Shown in pieces: positions 12,738 to 22,961 of a DNA stretch of 64,000 bases (position 1 is its first letter; each line of letters starts with the position of its first letter). This DNA is from CAYVHU01 sp964451415 (GTDB lineage Bacteria; Pseudomonadota; Alphaproteobacteria; Rhodospirillales; Magnetovibrionaceae): assembly GCA_964451415.1 (NCBI GenBank), contig CAYVHU010000011.1, positions 23,638-87,637 of the forward strand, given 5' to 3'. Made by a program: the position numbers and the translations under genes. A model generated the notes under the pieces. The model saw only the letters and a list, made by a program, of their open reading frames with translations. It searched no databases and was not told the origin of the DNA.

Positions 12738-14417
12738 TCAGCGCGTCAACGGCTTGTACTGAATACGGTGGGGTTGGACGGCATCCTCGCCCAGGCGACG
12801 CTTTTTGTCTTCTTCGTATTCGGCGAAGTTGCCTTCGAACCACACCACTTGCGAATTGCCTTCAAAGGCCAGGATATGGGTGGCGATGCGGTCCAGAAAC
12901 CAGCGATCGTGCGAAATCACCACCGCGCAACCGGCAAAGTGCAGCAGTGCTTCTTCCAGTCCGCGCAGGGTATCGACGTCCAGATCGTTGGTCGGCTCAT
13001 CCAGCAGGATCACATTGGCCCCGGTTTGCAGCATATTGGCCAGATGCACGCGGTTGCGTTCGCCGCCCGAAAGCTGGCCGACCTTTTTCTGCTGGTCCGC
13101 GCCTTTGAAGTTGAACCACGACACATAAGCGCGCGACTGAACTTCTTTCTGCCCCAGCAAGATGGTGTCCAGACCACCGGAAATTTCTTCCCATACAGTC
13201 TTGTCGTCGTGAAGGCTGGCGCGCGACTGATCCACATAGCCGAGCTTCACCGTATCGCCGATCCTGAGTTCCCCGCCATCGGGCTGGTCCTGCCCCGTAA
13301 TCATGCGAAACAAGGTCGTTTTGCCTGCGCCGTTGGCGCCCACGATGCCGACGATGCCGCCCGGCGGCAACTTAAAGTCGAGACCGTCAATCAAAAGCTT
13401 GTCGCCGAACGCCTTTCGCAGGCCCACCGCTTCGATCACCAGATCGCCAAGACGCGGCCCGGCGGGGATGGTGATCTGGGTGGCGCCGATGCGTTGTTCC
13501 TTATCCTGCGCCAGCAATTCGTCATAGGCCGAAATACGCGCCTTGGACTTGGCATGGCGGGCCTTGGGGGACTGGCGCACCCATTCCAGTTCGTGTTTGA
13601 GGGTGCGCTGGCGCACGCTTTCTTCTTTTTCTTCCTGGGCGAGGCGTTTTTCCTGCTGTTCCAGCCAACTGGTATAATTGCCTTCGTAGGGAACGCCGCG
13701 TCCGCGATCCAGCTCTAAAATCCAGCCCGTAACGTTGTCGAGAAAATAGCGGTCATGGGTGACGATCATCACGGTGCCGTCGTAATCGTGCAAGAACCGC
13801 TCCAGCCACGCCACGGATTCGGCGTCCAGATGGTTGGTCGGTTCGTCGAGCAGCAAAAGATCGGGCTTTTGCAACAACAGCCGGCACAGCGCAATGCGGC
13901 GTTTTTCGCCGCCAGACAGCTTCTCCACCGGCCAGTCGGCGGGCGGACAGCGCAGCGCGTCCATGGCGATTTCGATGGTGCGTTCCAATTCCCAACCGTC
14001 GCAGGCGTCTATTTTTTCCTGCAATTCGCCTTGCTCTTCCAGCAACTTTGCCATTTCATCGTCGTCCATGGGCTCGGCGAACTTCATGGAGATTTCGTTG
14101 AAGCGATCCAGCAGGTCCTTGGCGCCGCTCAAACCCGCCATGACGTTTTCCTGCACATTCAGGCTTTCGTCGAGCTGCGGTTCCTGCTCCAGATAGCCCA
14201 CCTTGATGCCGTCCGCACCCCACGCTTCGCCGCCGAAATCGGTGTCGATGCCGGCCATGATTTTCAGCAGCGTCGACTTGCCCGCGCCGTTATGGCCCAA
14301 CACACCGATTTTCACACCGGGTAGAAACGACAAGGTGATGCCCTTCAGGATTTCCTTGCCCCCGGGAAAGACCTTGCTCAGGTTTTTCATTACGTAAATA
14401 TACTGATAAGACGCCAT
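12738..14417 (-). CDS. ettA: Energy-dependent translational throttle protein EttA (ABC-F ATPase)
   Basis: EttA is a soluble tandem ABC ATPase that binds the ribosomal E site and gates the first elongation steps according to the ATP/ADP ratio. The 559 residues include two Walker A motifs (GHNGAGKST and GANGAGKTT), two signature/Walker B pairs (LSGGEKRRIALCRLLL...LLLLDEPTNHLD and LSGGERNRVHLANML...ILLDEPTNDLD) and the arm and linker region between them. There is no transmembrane segment. The length and the start MASYQYIYVMKNLSK fit EttA better than other ABC-F branches. It is monocistronic and divergent from metZ. Confidence 0.96.
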   Translation of the reverse strand: MASYQYIYVMKNLSKVFPGGKEILKGITLSFLPGVKIGVLGHNGAGKSTLLKIMAGIDTDFGGEAWGADGIKVGYLEQEPQLDESLNVQENVMAGLSGAKDLLDRFNEISMKFAEPMDDDEMAKLLEEQGELQEKIDACDGWELERTIEIAMDALRCPPADWPVEKLSGGEKRRIALCRLLLQKPDLLLLDEPTNHLDAESVAWLERFLHDYDGTVMIVTHDRYFLDNVTGWILELDRGRGVPYEGNYTSWLEQQEKRLAQEEKEESVRQRTLKHELEWVRQSPKARHAKSKARISAYDELLAQDKEQRIGATQITIPAGPRLGDLVIEAVGLRKAFGDKLLIDGLDFKLPPGGIVGIVGANGAGKTTLFRMITGQDQPDGGELRIGDTVKLGYVDQSRASLHDDKTVWEEISGGLDTILLGQKEVQSRAYVSWFNFKGADQQKKVGQLSGGERNRVHLANMLQTGANVILLDEPTNDLDVDTLRGLEEALLHFAGCAVVISHDRWFLDRIATHILAFEGNSQVVWFEGNFAEYEEDKKRRLGEDAVQPHRIQYKPLTR

Positions 14418-14574
14418 GGACCGGGGCTCCGTTGAAAAAGGAAAGTCGAGCGGTTTTAGCGCACCCCCACCACAGCCGCAAGGGTGCCGCTTTCCTGAAG
14501 ATCGCCATCTGTATTTTCACACCATGCCTAGAGTATAGTCCTTTCACCAAGACACGCTTCCGGAAGGACCGAAC

Positions 14575-15771
14575 ATGACATCCAAACTGCACAACGCTGA
14601 AAATTGGCGCCCCGCAACAAAACTGGTGCGCGGCGGGCTTGAACGCAGCCCCTTCGGCGAAACCTGCGAAGCCCTGTATCTCACCCAGGGCTATGTCTAC
14701 GATTGCGCCGAACAAGCCGAACAATCCTTCACCGGCGAAGTGGATCATTACGTGTATTCGCGCTACGGCAACCCCACCGTCACCATGTTCGAAGACCGCC
14801 TCGCTTTGCTGGAAGGGGCCAAGCACTGCCGCGGGCTGGCCAGCGGCATGGCCGCCGTCTATTGCGCCCTGGCAAGCCAGTTGAAGGCCGGAGACCGGGT
14901 GGTGGCCGCCACGGCCCTGTTCGGAGCATGCCAGTACATCATCAACACCGTGTTGCCGAACTTCGGCATCAAAACCGAATTCGTCGACGGCACCGACTTA
15001 GAAGCCTGGGAACGCGCGCTTTCCACGCCGGCAAACGCCGTGTTTATCGAAACGCCGTCCAACCCGACACTGGAAATCATTGATATCGAAGCGGTCTCGA
15101 AGCTGGCGCACAAGGCGGGAGCCCGTGTGGTCATCGACAATGTCTTCGCCACGCCGATTCTCCAAAAGCCGCTGGAACTGGGCGCGGACATCGTGACCTA
15201 TTCCGCGACCAAACATATCGACGGCCAGGGCCGCTGTCTGGGCGGCGCGGTGCTGTGCAACGACGATGCCTTTATGAAAGACCAGTTTACGCCTTTCTTC
15301 CGCAACACCGGCCCCAGCCTCAGCCCCTTCAATGCCTGGATCTTGCTGAAGGGCCTGGAAACGCTGGAACTGCGCGTCGCGCGCCAGTGCGACAACGCCC
15401 TCGCCGTAGCCCAATTTCTGGAAACGCAGCCCAACATCAAACGCGTCTTGTATCCGGGGCTCAAAAGCCATCCCCACCACGCGCTGGCCATGAAGCAGAT
15501 GGCGAAACGCGGAAGCACCGTCGTCGCATTCGAATTGAACGGGGGCAAAGCGGAGGCCTTCGCCTTTCTCAACGCCCTGAAAATGATCGACATCTCCAAT
15601 AACCTGGGCGATGCCAAAAGCCTCATCACCCACCCGGCGACCACCACCCACCAGCGCTTGAGCGACGCACAACGCGCCGCCATGGGCATTGCCGACGCCC
15701 TGGTGCGCCTGTCGGTGGGCATCGAAGACATCGCGGACATCAAGGACGACCTCGCGGGCGCCATGGTCTAA
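14575..15771 (+). CDS. metZ: O-succinylhomoserine sulfhydrylase
   Basis: MetZ is a PLP enzyme that makes homocysteine directly from O-succinylhomoserine and sulfide, feeding the MetH reaction encoded 5 kb away. The 398-residue protein shows the Cys/Met-metabolism PLP fold: YSRYGNPTVTMFE, the cofactor region GLASGMAAVY, ETPSNPTLEIID, and the PLP lysine in TYSATKHIDGQGR. The HIDGQGR sequence after the lysine is typical of the MetZ branch. Ribosome site AAGGA precedes the ATG. The upstream gap (14418-14574) holds an imperfect hairpin with GCACCC/GGGTGC arms but no SAM-riboswitch core that I can recognise. Confidence 0.94.
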   Translation: MTSKLHNAENWRPATKLVRGGLERSPFGETCEALYLTQGYVYDCAEQAEQSFTGEVDHYVYSRYGNPTVTMFEDRLALLEGAKHCRGLASGMAAVYCALASQLKAGDRVVAATALFGACQYIINTVLPNFGIKTEFVDGTDLEAWERALSTPANAVFIETPSNPTLEIIDIEAVSKLAHKAGARVVIDNVFATPILQKPLELGADIVTYSATKHIDGQGRCLGGAVLCNDDAFMKDQFTPFFRNTGPSLSPFNAWILLKGLETLELRVARQCDNALAVAQFLETQPNIKRVLYPGLKSHPHHALAMKQMAKRGSTVVAFELNGGKAEAFAFLNALKMIDISNNLGDAKSLITHPATTTHQRLSDAQRAAMGIADALVRLSVGIEDIADIKDDLAGAMV

Positions 15772-15845
15772 TTTCTTCCAAGCCCTTGGCGTGAAGGAAA
15801 ACTTCCCTTACATAAGCGGGGTCAACTTTTTGGACGGGAACGCTT

Positions 15846-17204
15846 ATGTCTGATGCGATCGAAAACAAGCTCGACCTTCTTCAAGACCTGATCCGCCGGG
15901 CGCGTGCCCAAGGCGCAGACGCGGCGGACGCCTTGTTTGCCGAGGGGACATCGCTGTCCTTGGACTGGCGCAATGGCGAGGTTGAGCATTTGGAGCGCTC
16001 AGAAGGCCAGGACCTGGGCCTGCGCGTCTTCGTCGGCAAACCCGGAGCTCTGGGCCAGGCCATCGTATCGTCGTCGGACATATCGCCCCAGGCCTTGGAT
16101 GAATTGGTGGAACGCGCCGTCACCATGGCCAGGTCCGCACCCGCCGACCCGTATTGTGGATTGGCAGAGCCGGGCCAGTTGGCCACCACCTTTCCCGACT
16201 TCGATATGTTCGATCCCAGTGAACCCAGCGCCGAGGACCTAAAAGTTCATGCGCGCGAGGCCGAAGAGGCCGGGCTGGCCGTCACGGGCGTCAGCCAATG
16301 CGAAGGGGCCAGCGCCGGGTACGGATCGACGCGCATAGCCATGGCGGCAAGCAACGGCTTTGCGCAGGCGTATCAGCGCTCCCGCCATCATCTGAGCGCA
16401 TCCATGGTTGCCGGCGAAGCAACCGCAATGGAGCGCGATTACGACTATACCGGCGCGGTATGGGCCAATGATCTGCGCACGGCGGCGGAAATCGGGCGCA
16501 GCGCCGGACAAAGGGCGGTCAAACGCTTAAACCCCAAAAAGGTCGAAACCGCGCAGGTCCCTGTGATTTTCGACGCCCGCGCCGCACGCTCCTTGCTGGG
16601 ACATCTGTCCGGCGCCATCAACGGGGCCGCCATCGCGCGCGGCACGTCGTTTCTCAAGGACAAAATGGGCGCGGCGATTTTCGCGCCGAACATCACCATT
16701 GTCGACGATCCCCACCGCGTACGCGGTTTGCGCTCTGCGCCCTTCGACGATGAGGGCCTTGCGACGCAAAAGCGCAATATCGTCGAAGACGGCCGACTCA
16801 CCACCTGGTTGCTGGATTTACGCTCCGCGCGGCAATTGGGACTGACATCCACCGGCCATGCCTCTCGCGGCATTTCCAGCCCGCCTTCGCCATCGGCAAG
16901 CAATCTTTATCTCGCCCCCGGAACGCAAAGCCTTGATGATTTGATCAAGGACGTCAAACGGGGATTTTTCGTCACCGAACTGATCGGCATGGGCGTCAGC
17001 ACCACCACCGGGGATTATTCGCGCGGCGCCAGCGGCTTTTGGATTGAAAACGGAGAGTTGAGCTATCCCGTGTCCGAAGTCACCGTAGCCAGCACCCTGA
17101 GCGATATCTTCAAATCCATGACCCCGGCAAACGATCTGGAATTCCGTTATGGTGTGGACTCTCCCTCGGTGCGCATTGACGTCATGACCGTCGGCGGACT
17201 ATGA
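15846..17204 (+). CDS. pmbA: TldD/PmbA-family metallopeptidase, PmbA (TldE) branch
   Basis: PmbA pairs with TldD to degrade unfolded or antibiotic-type peptides (microcin B17 maturation, CcdA turnover). The catalytic zinc site is in TldD, and this partner lacks the HExxxH motif. The 452 residues carry the family features GLRVFVGKPG near the N terminus and the C-terminal block FVTELIGMGVSTTTGDYSRG...ASGFWIENGELSYPVSEVTVA. No tldD is in the window. It precedes the lipid A operon by 70 bases, and whether the two are co-transcribed cannot be told. Confidence 0.93.
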   Translation: MSDAIENKLDLLQDLIRRARAQGADAADALFAEGTSLSLDWRNGEVEHLERSEGQDLGLRVFVGKPGALGQAIVSSSDISPQALDELVERAVTMARSAPADPYCGLAEPGQLATTFPDFDMFDPSEPSAEDLKVHAREAEEAGLAVTGVSQCEGASAGYGSTRIAMAASNGFAQAYQRSRHHLSASMVAGEATAMERDYDYTGAVWANDLRTAAEIGRSAGQRAVKRLNPKKVETAQVPVIFDARAARSLLGHLSGAINGAAIARGTSFLKDKMGAAIFAPNITIVDDPHRVRGLRSAPFDDEGLATQKRNIVEDGRLTTWLLDLRSARQLGLTSTGHASRGISSPPSPSASNLYLAPGTQSLDDLIKDVKRGFFVTELIGMGVSTTTGDYSRGASGFWIENGELSYPVSEVTVASTLSDIFKSMTPANDLEFRYGVDSPSVRIDVMTVGGL

Positions 17205-17274
17205 GGCCCCCTTTCCGGCGTGCTATGTTCGCCGCGCTTAAATCCCCTCAATCCTTGAAGAGCAGCCATCTCGC

Positions 17275-19044
17275 GTGACCCACATCCCCACCCATATCCT
17301 GATGAAGCGCCTGTGGCGCGAATGTATCCGTGGCTACGTCTGGTGGCTGGTTCTGGCGGTGGTGTTCATGGGCCTGATGGCCGGGGCAACGGCGTTGAGT
17401 GCATGGCTGATGAAGCCCGTGGTCAACGAGATTTTCATCGCCCGCAATCAGGAAATGCTGTGGCTGATCGGGGCTGGCGTACTGGCCACGTTCTTTATCA
17501 AGGGAATATCCAACTACGCCCAGGCGACCTTGATGGCATATGTCAGCCAGAACATCGTCGCCGACATCCAGAACCGCCTTTACCGCCACATGACCGATCT
17601 GGACATCGGATTTTTTCATCACAACGCCACGGGCACGCTGATTTCACGTTACCTGAACGACGTCGGGGCCATGCGCGTGGCGGTGGCCCATGGCATCACC
17701 GTGTTCGGCAAGGACCTACTGTCGTTGATCGGTCTGGTGATCGTGATGTTCGTCCAGGACTGGCAATTGGCGCTGATTTCCTTTTTCGTCTTTCCCATCG
17801 CCATCCTGCCCATCGCCAAAATCGGTCGGCGCATGCGCAAGGTCACCGTCAATACACAAGTCGAGATGGGCCAGTTCACCACCGCCTTGGAACAAACCTT
17901 CCAGGGCATCCGCGTGGTCAAAGCCTATTCCATGGAGGAATACGAACGCGGGCGCATCGCCAAGTTGGTGCGTAATTTGTACGAACTTTATTTCAAGTCC
18001 ATGCGCACCCGCGCCCTGTCCAGCCCCATCATGGAGACCCTGGGCGGTATCGCCGTCACCACGGTCATTATCTACGGCGGTTATCGCGTCATCGACAACG
18101 CCACCGACCCGGGCGGCTTCTTTTCATTTATCACCGCGCTGTTGCTGGCGTATGAGCCGATGAAGCGCCTCGCCAATCTCAATGCGACCATGCAAGAGGG
18201 CCTCGCCGGCGCGCAACGCACCTTCGAAGCCTTGGACCATCCCAGCCGTATCGTTGAAAAAGCAAACGCCTTTGATCTCACGATTGAACGCGGCGAAGTC
18301 ACGTTCGAGAACGTTTCGTTCACTTACCCCACATCCAACCCCGCACAGAGCCATGAAAATGCGGCGTTGAACGCCGTCAGCCTCACCATCCCTGCGGGCA
18401 AAACCGTGGCCCTTGTGGGGCCCAGCGGCGCGGGCAAATCCACCATCATGAACCTGGTGCCGCGCTTTTACGATGTGAACGAAGGCCGCGTTCTGATTGA
18501 CGGCCAGAACGTCCGCGACGTGACGTTTAAATCCCTACGCGGCACCATGGCGCTGGTCAGCCAGGAAATCACCTTGTTCGACGACACGGTACGCAACAAC
18601 ATCGCTTACGGAAGCCACGACGCATCCTTCGAAGACATTCAGGATGCCGCGCGAAACGCCGCCGCCCACGAATTCATCGAAGCCCTGCCCGAAGGCTATG
18701 AAACCATGGTCGGCGAACATGGCGTGCGCCTGTCCGGCGGCCAGCGGCAACGTCTTGCCATCGCGCGCGCCATGCTCAAGAACGCGCCCATCTTGCTGCT
18801 GGACGAGGCGACCTCGGCGCTGGACACCGAATCGGAACGCCATGTTCAGGCCGCCTTGGAAAATCTGATGCAGAACCGCACCACCCTGGTTATCGCGCAC
18901 CGCCTATCCACCGTCGTTAACGCGGACCTGATTTACGTCCTCGATCAAGGACGCGTGGCGGAACACGGCACCCACGAAGAGCTTTTGGCAAAAAACGGGC
19001 TTTATGCCAACCTTTATAAACTTCAGTTTGCAAAAGAGGCGTAA
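17275..19044 (+). CDS. msbA: MsbA-like lipid A/lipid ABC exporter (half-transporter)
   Basis: This 589-residue half-transporter fuses an N-terminal six-helix membrane domain (about 20-310) to a nucleotide-binding domain (Walker A GPSGAGKST, signature LSGGQRQRLAIARAML, Walker B ILLLDEATSALD, H-loop VIAHRLST). Being first in the cluster with DUF374, waaA, lpxK and a late acyltransferase, it most likely flips core-lipid A across the inner membrane. The start used is a GTG; an ATG at 17302 (MKRLWREC) is possible. Confidence 0.92.
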   Translation: MTHIPTHILMKRLWRECIRGYVWWLVLAVVFMGLMAGATALSAWLMKPVVNEIFIARNQEMLWLIGAGVLATFFIKGISNYAQATLMAYVSQNIVADIQNRLYRHMTDLDIGFFHHNATGTLISRYLNDVGAMRVAVAHGITVFGKDLLSLIGLVIVMFVQDWQLALISFFVFPIAILPIAKIGRRMRKVTVNTQVEMGQFTTALEQTFQGIRVVKAYSMEEYERGRIAKLVRNLYELYFKSMRTRALSSPIMETLGGIAVTTVIIYGGYRVIDNATDPGGFFSFITALLLAYEPMKRLANLNATMQEGLAGAQRTFEALDHPSRIVEKANAFDLTIERGEVTFENVSFTYPTSNPAQSHENAALNAVSLTIPAGKTVALVGPSGAGKSTIMNLVPRFYDVNEGRVLIDGQNVRDVTFKSLRGTMALVSQEITLFDDTVRNNIAYGSHDASFEDIQDAARNAAAHEFIEALPEGYETMVGEHGVRLSGGQRQRLAIARAMLKNAPILLLDEATSALDTESERHVQAALENLMQNRTTLVIAHRLSTVVNADLIYVLDQGRVAEHGTHEELLAKNGLYANLYKLQFAKEA

Positions 19045-19063
19045 GTTTCGTGGAGGAGGGCCG

Positions 19064-19768
19064 GTGAAACTCCACAAATACATTCTCAATCAGGACTGGG
19101 CGCAGACCGTCGTTGCGACGCTGGCAGCGGCGTACCTGCGTTTCGTCCGTTTGAGCGGACGTTGGGAAGTTCGCGGTTGGGACAATATTCAACCGCTGCT
19201 CATTGAAAACCACCCCGTCATTTTGTGCTTCTGGCACGGCCGTTTGATCGCCAACATTTTCGGCTGGCGTGCGGACAAACCCTTATACCAGCTCTCCACC
19301 GCACACCGCGACGGCAAACTGGCCGGAAAAACATATGCACGCCTTGGCGTCACGCCCATCTGGCTGGAATCCAAAAGCCCCACCGAAGCCACACGCAAGA
19401 TGGTCAAGATCCTCAAGGCCGGCGGCGTGTGCGCCATCACCCCGGACGGCCCCAAGGGCCCGCGTCAGCGCATGCAAATGAGCGCCATTGACTTGGCGCG
19501 GCTCAGCGGTGCGGTTCTCATCCCCGTGACCAACTCATCCACACGGGTCAAGGTCCTCGACACATGGGACCGCATGCAGGTGCCGTTGCCGTTCGGACAC
19601 GGAATCTTCGCCGTTGGCGAAGCCGTGAGAATTCCCCGGGAAGCCAGCGCCAACGAACGCGAAGTCATCCGCAAGCGCATGGAAGAAACCCTTAACGTCA
19701 TGACCCGCGAACTGGACATTGAATGCGGCCAAACGACGCCGTGTGTGGCGGATGAGACCGCCTCATGA
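19064..19768 (+). CDS. DUF374 lysophospholipid acyltransferase-family protein
   Basis: This 234-residue protein belongs to the LPLAT-like DUF374 family, often encoded beside waaA in Alphaproteobacteria. It shows LCFWHGRLI (a His-containing block like the HX4D acyltransferase motif) and ITPDGPKGPRQRM. The start is a GTG at 19064 with an exceptionally strong GGAGGAGG six bases upstream, 19 bases after the msbA stop. The substrate is unknown. The cluster suggests lipid A or Kdo-lipid remodelling at the inner membrane. It overlaps waaA by four bases (ATGA). Confidence 0.88.
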   Translation: MKLHKYILNQDWAQTVVATLAAAYLRFVRLSGRWEVRGWDNIQPLLIENHPVILCFWHGRLIANIFGWRADKPLYQLSTAHRDGKLAGKTYARLGVTPIWLESKSPTEATRKMVKILKAGGVCAITPDGPKGPRQRMQMSAIDLARLSGAVLIPVTNSSTRVKVLDTWDRMQVPLPFGHGIFAVGEAVRIPREASANEREVIRKRMEETLNVMTRELDIECGQTTPCVADETAS

Positions 19769-21072
19769 AGCTCACACTGTATCGTCTGGCAACGACCCTG
19801 GGAGCGCCGTTGATCCGCCTGTATCTGTGGCGGCGCATGCGCCGGGGCAAGGAAGACTCGACACGATTTTGTGAGCGCCTGGGGCGTGCCTCCCGGTCGC
19901 GCCCGAGCGGCAAACTGATGTGGATACATGCCGCCAGCGTCGGGGAATCCCTGTCCGCCCTGCCCGTCATCGCGCGTTTACGCCGCGAACGAAACGACTG
20001 GTCGATCCTTTTGACGACGGGCACTGTTACGTCGGCCCGACTGATGGGTGAACGTCTTCCAGAGGGCGTTATTCATCACTACATTCCGGTGGATCGCATT
20101 GCCTATGTGCGCCGTTTTTTAGACCATTGGCAACCCGATTTTGCACTCTGGATGGAAAGCGAGTTGTGGCCCAATCTGGTCATCGAAACCCGGGCCCGGG
20201 CGATCCCCATGATGATTTTGAACGGACGGATATCGTCACGTTCATGGGAGCGGTGGCAAAAAAACAAAGCTCTGATCGGACAACTTCTGGGAGCTTTCAC
20301 TTTGGTGATGGCGCAAAGCGAGCGCGATGGCGAACGCTTTCGCGAACTGGGAGCGCAAGACGTGCACGCGCCCGGCAATATCAAATTTGCCGCCGAGGCG
20401 CTGCCCGCCGACAAGGATGACCTGAGACGGCTTCGCACCCTCACACAAGGCCGGCCGCTGTGGCTTGCCGCTTCAACCCACGCCGGCGAAGAAGCCCTGT
20501 GCGGACGTATCCACTCAACCCTTCGTGAGAAAATTCCAGGCGTGTTGAGCATCATCGCACCACGCCATCCCGAACGCGGCGCTCAGGTAGCGGCGGAACT
20601 CGGCGCGATGGGATTGCACGTTGCACGGCGCAGCACGGGGCAAATGCCCACGTCCGAAACAGACATCTACCTCATCGACACGCTGGGGGAAATGGGCGCA
20701 TTGTACCGCTTGAGCGGGATCGCCTTCATGGGCAAGTCCATGCCCTCAAAAGCAACGAAAAGCGGTGGTGGACAAAACCCCATCGAACCCGCGTTGCTGG
20801 ATTGCGCTTTGATTTGGGGCCCGGACATGAGTAACTTCGAAGGCATTTGCGAAAAACTGCTGAATGCACACGCCGCGCTGCAGGCCGACGATGAAATCGA
20901 TTTGGGCCGACAAATCGAACACCTGTTGAACAATGACGACGTGCGCACACGCATGGCGGCGCGCGCGCGCGCGATCGCCACCGCGGAAACGGGCGTTCTG
21001 GAGCGGGTCTTGGACGCCCTCGCCCCCTACCTCAAAGCAGAGGAAAAAGGAGGAACGGATGCGCGCGCCTGA
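19765..21072 (+). CDS. waaA: 3-deoxy-D-manno-octulosonic acid (Kdo) transferase
   Basis: WaaA/KdtA adds Kdo from CMP-Kdo to lipid IVA at the cytoplasmic face of the inner membrane. The 435 residues begin with a short hydrophobic anchor and the family start LYRLATTLGAPLIRLYLWRR. They contain the acceptor-site WIHAASVGE and SELWPNL, and the GT-B donor domain with LWLAASTHAGEE and GGGQNPIEPA. The start overlaps the DUF374 stop (ATGA), so the two are translationally coupled. Confidence 0.97.
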   Translation: MKLTLYRLATTLGAPLIRLYLWRRMRRGKEDSTRFCERLGRASRSRPSGKLMWIHAASVGESLSALPVIARLRRERNDWSILLTTGTVTSARLMGERLPEGVIHHYIPVDRIAYVRRFLDHWQPDFALWMESELWPNLVIETRARAIPMMILNGRISSRSWERWQKNKALIGQLLGAFTLVMAQSERDGERFRELGAQDVHAPGNIKFAAEALPADKDDLRRLRTLTQGRPLWLAASTHAGEEALCGRIHSTLREKIPGVLSIIAPRHPERGAQVAAELGAMGLHVARRSTGQMPTSETDIYLIDTLGEMGALYRLSGIAFMGKSMPSKATKSGGGQNPIEPALLDCALIWGPDMSNFEGICEKLLNAHAALQADDEIDLGRQIEHLLNNDDVRTRMAARARAIATAETGVLERVLDALAPYLKAEEKGGTDARA

Positions 21073-22069
21073 CTTCTGGGACCGCAAAACCAACGGCCTT
21101 TTTTCCACCTTTTTGCGTCCGATCGGATCTTTTGTGGGCACGCTGGCGGCCTTGCGCCAAAAAACGGCTCACCCCTGGCACGCGTCCGTTCCGGTCATCT
21201 GCATTGGCAATCTGGTCGTCGGCGGCGCGGGGAAAACACCGCTCGCCATGGATATCGCGCAACGTCTTGCGACGCACGGCATCACGGCCCATGTGGTGAT
21301 GCGGGGCTATGGCGGTTCCCTTTTCGGTCCCGTGCAAGTCGATGTGAACACCCATGCCGCACGCGAGGTCGGCGACGAAGCCCTGTTGCTGGCACGCGTC
21401 GCCCCGACGTGGGTTGCTCGCAAACACCGCGAGGGAATCGAGGCCGCCGTAAAAGCCGGTGCGCAGGCCATTGTCATGGACGACGGGTTTCAAAACCCCG
21501 CCGTGGCAAAGGACGTCTCCCTTGTGGTCGTGGATGGCGGCTACGGGTTTGGCAACGGCCGCGTTATACCCGCCGGCCCCTTACGCGAACGCATCGCATC
21601 GGGTTTGGCGCGCGCCGACGCCATCGTCTTGCTTGGCGCGGATGAGGCGGACGTGTGGGGACGTGTGCAACGCGCCGGTTTCAAGGCCCTCCCCGTGATC
21701 CGCGCGCGCCTGGAACCAAGCGGCGATGTCTCGTCCTTTCAGGGTCGGGACGTCTACGCTTTCGCAGGGATCGGCCGGCCCCAGAAATTCTTCGACACCT
21801 TGTCCGCACTCGGGTGCAATCTGGTCGGCTGCAAGGCCTTCGACGACCACTATGCGTATCGGGACAAAGACATCCAAAGCATTCTGGATGCCGCAGCAGG
21901 AGCGTGCGTCGTCACCACGGCAAAGGACTTTGTGCGCCTTCCCGAGCGTCATCGCGATCAAGTCCAGGTGCTGGAAGTCGCCGTATCGTGGAAAGACGAG
22001 GCAGACATCGAAACCTTCCTGGAAGCCCTGACGGGCATCGCTCCCGGCACTGTGGTGCATGATGGCTGA
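21059..22069 (+). CDS. lpxK: Tetraacyldisaccharide 4'-kinase
   Basis: LpxK phosphorylates the 4' position of the lipid A disaccharide to give lipid IVA. The protein (336 residues from MRAPDFWDRK) has the Walker A VGGAGKTP, then DEALLLAR, VMDDGFQNP and a C-terminal DHYAYRDKD, all family features. The start at 21059 follows AAGGAGG and lies 14 bases inside waaA. A longer in-frame reading inside waaA is spurious. It overlaps the next gene by 11 bases. Confidence 0.96.
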   Translation: MRAPDFWDRKTNGLFSTFLRPIGSFVGTLAALRQKTAHPWHASVPVICIGNLVVGGAGKTPLAMDIAQRLATHGITAHVVMRGYGGSLFGPVQVDVNTHAAREVGDEALLLARVAPTWVARKHREGIEAAVKAGAQAIVMDDGFQNPAVAKDVSLVVVDGGYGFGNGRVIPAGPLRERIASGLARADAIVLLGADEADVWGRVQRAGFKALPVIRARLEPSGDVSSFQGRDVYAFAGIGRPQKFFDTLSALGCNLVGCKAFDDHYAYRDKDIQSILDAAAGACVVTTAKDFVRLPERHRDQVQVLEVAVSWKDEADIETFLEALTGIAPGTVVHDG

Positions 22070-22961
22070 ACCGATCACCCCCGTCAGCCATCGCGCTGTC
22101 ACGCTCACCGATTATGTTGGCGCATCGTTGACATACCTTGCTATGTTCGCCTTGCGTATCGTACCGTTTTTTATCGCCTCGGCGCTGGGCGGACTGCTTG
22201 CTTCGAGCATCGGTCCGATGCTCAAAAAGTCGGCCGTCGCGCGCAAGAACTTAAAGGCTGCCTTTCCCGAAAAATCCGAAGCCGAGATCGAAATGATCCT
22301 GCGTGAAGTGTGGGATACGCTAGGGCGCACGGCCTTCGAGTTCCCCTTGATGGATCGCCTGTTGAAAGCACCGGGCGCGGGGCGCGTTGAAATCGAAGGC
22401 CGCGAACACCTGGAAGCCGCCTTGAAGGCGGGCAGGCCGATACTCTTTTTCGGGGCGCACCTCGGCAACTGGGAAGTGCCGCCGGTGGCCGCCGCAACCT
22501 TGGGCTTCAAGGTGAATTCCTTTTACCGCGCGCCGAACAATGCGTTGTTGTTGAAACTGTTCACCGAACGCAGGACTCCCGGCGAAATGATTCCCAAGGG
22601 GGCCACCGGGGCCAGACGGGCGTTTTCCCTTTTAAAAAAGGGCGAACATTTAGGTCTTCTCGTCGATCAAAAGCTCAACGACGGCATCCCCGTTCCGTTC
22701 TTCGGGCGCGACGCCATGACCGGCACCGCGCTGGCGGAATTCGCGTTGCGCTTCGATGCGCCCGCGGTGCCGATTCGCTGCGTGCGTCTGCCCGGGGCGC
22801 GCTTCAAACTGATTTTTTATCCCGCACTCGAAATCGAAAAGACAGCCGCGCACAAGGAAGACGTCAAACGCATCATGAACACCGTCAACGCGCTTCTGGA
22901 AAGCTGGATTCGCGAAACGCCAGGCCAATGGCTATGGCTGCACAAGCGCTGGCCGGATTAA
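22059..22961 (+). CDS. LpxL/HtrB-type lipid A late acyltransferase
   Basis: This 300-residue enzyme should add a secondary acyl chain to Kdo-lipid IVA. An N-terminal membrane segment (about 25-50) is followed by the HX4E active site in FGAHLGNWEV and by LGLLVDQKLNDGIPVPFFGR. LpxL and LpxM cannot be told apart here. It ends the lipid A operon, and its stop codon overlaps the stop of the convergent M23 peptidase gene by four bases. Confidence 0.92.
   Translation: MMAEPITPVSHRAVTLTDYVGASLTYLAMFALRIVPFFIASALGGLLASSIGPMLKKSAVARKNLKAAFPEKSEAEIEMILREVWDTLGRTAFEFPLMDRLLKAPGAGRVEIEGREHLEAALKAGRPILFFGAHLGNWEVPPVAAATLGFKVNSFYRAPNNALLLKLFTERRTPGEMIPKGATGARRAFSLLKKGEHLGLLVDQKLNDGIPVPFFGRDAMTGTALAEFALRFDAPAVPIRCVRLPGARFKLIFYPALEIEKTAAHKEDVKRIMNTVNALLESWIRETPGQWLWLHKRWPD

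Noticed and set aside
14418..14574. A SAM riboswitch before metZ, common in Alphaproteobacteria.
   Set aside because: Only a simple hairpin is seen; I cannot find the conserved SAM-II pseudoknot core.
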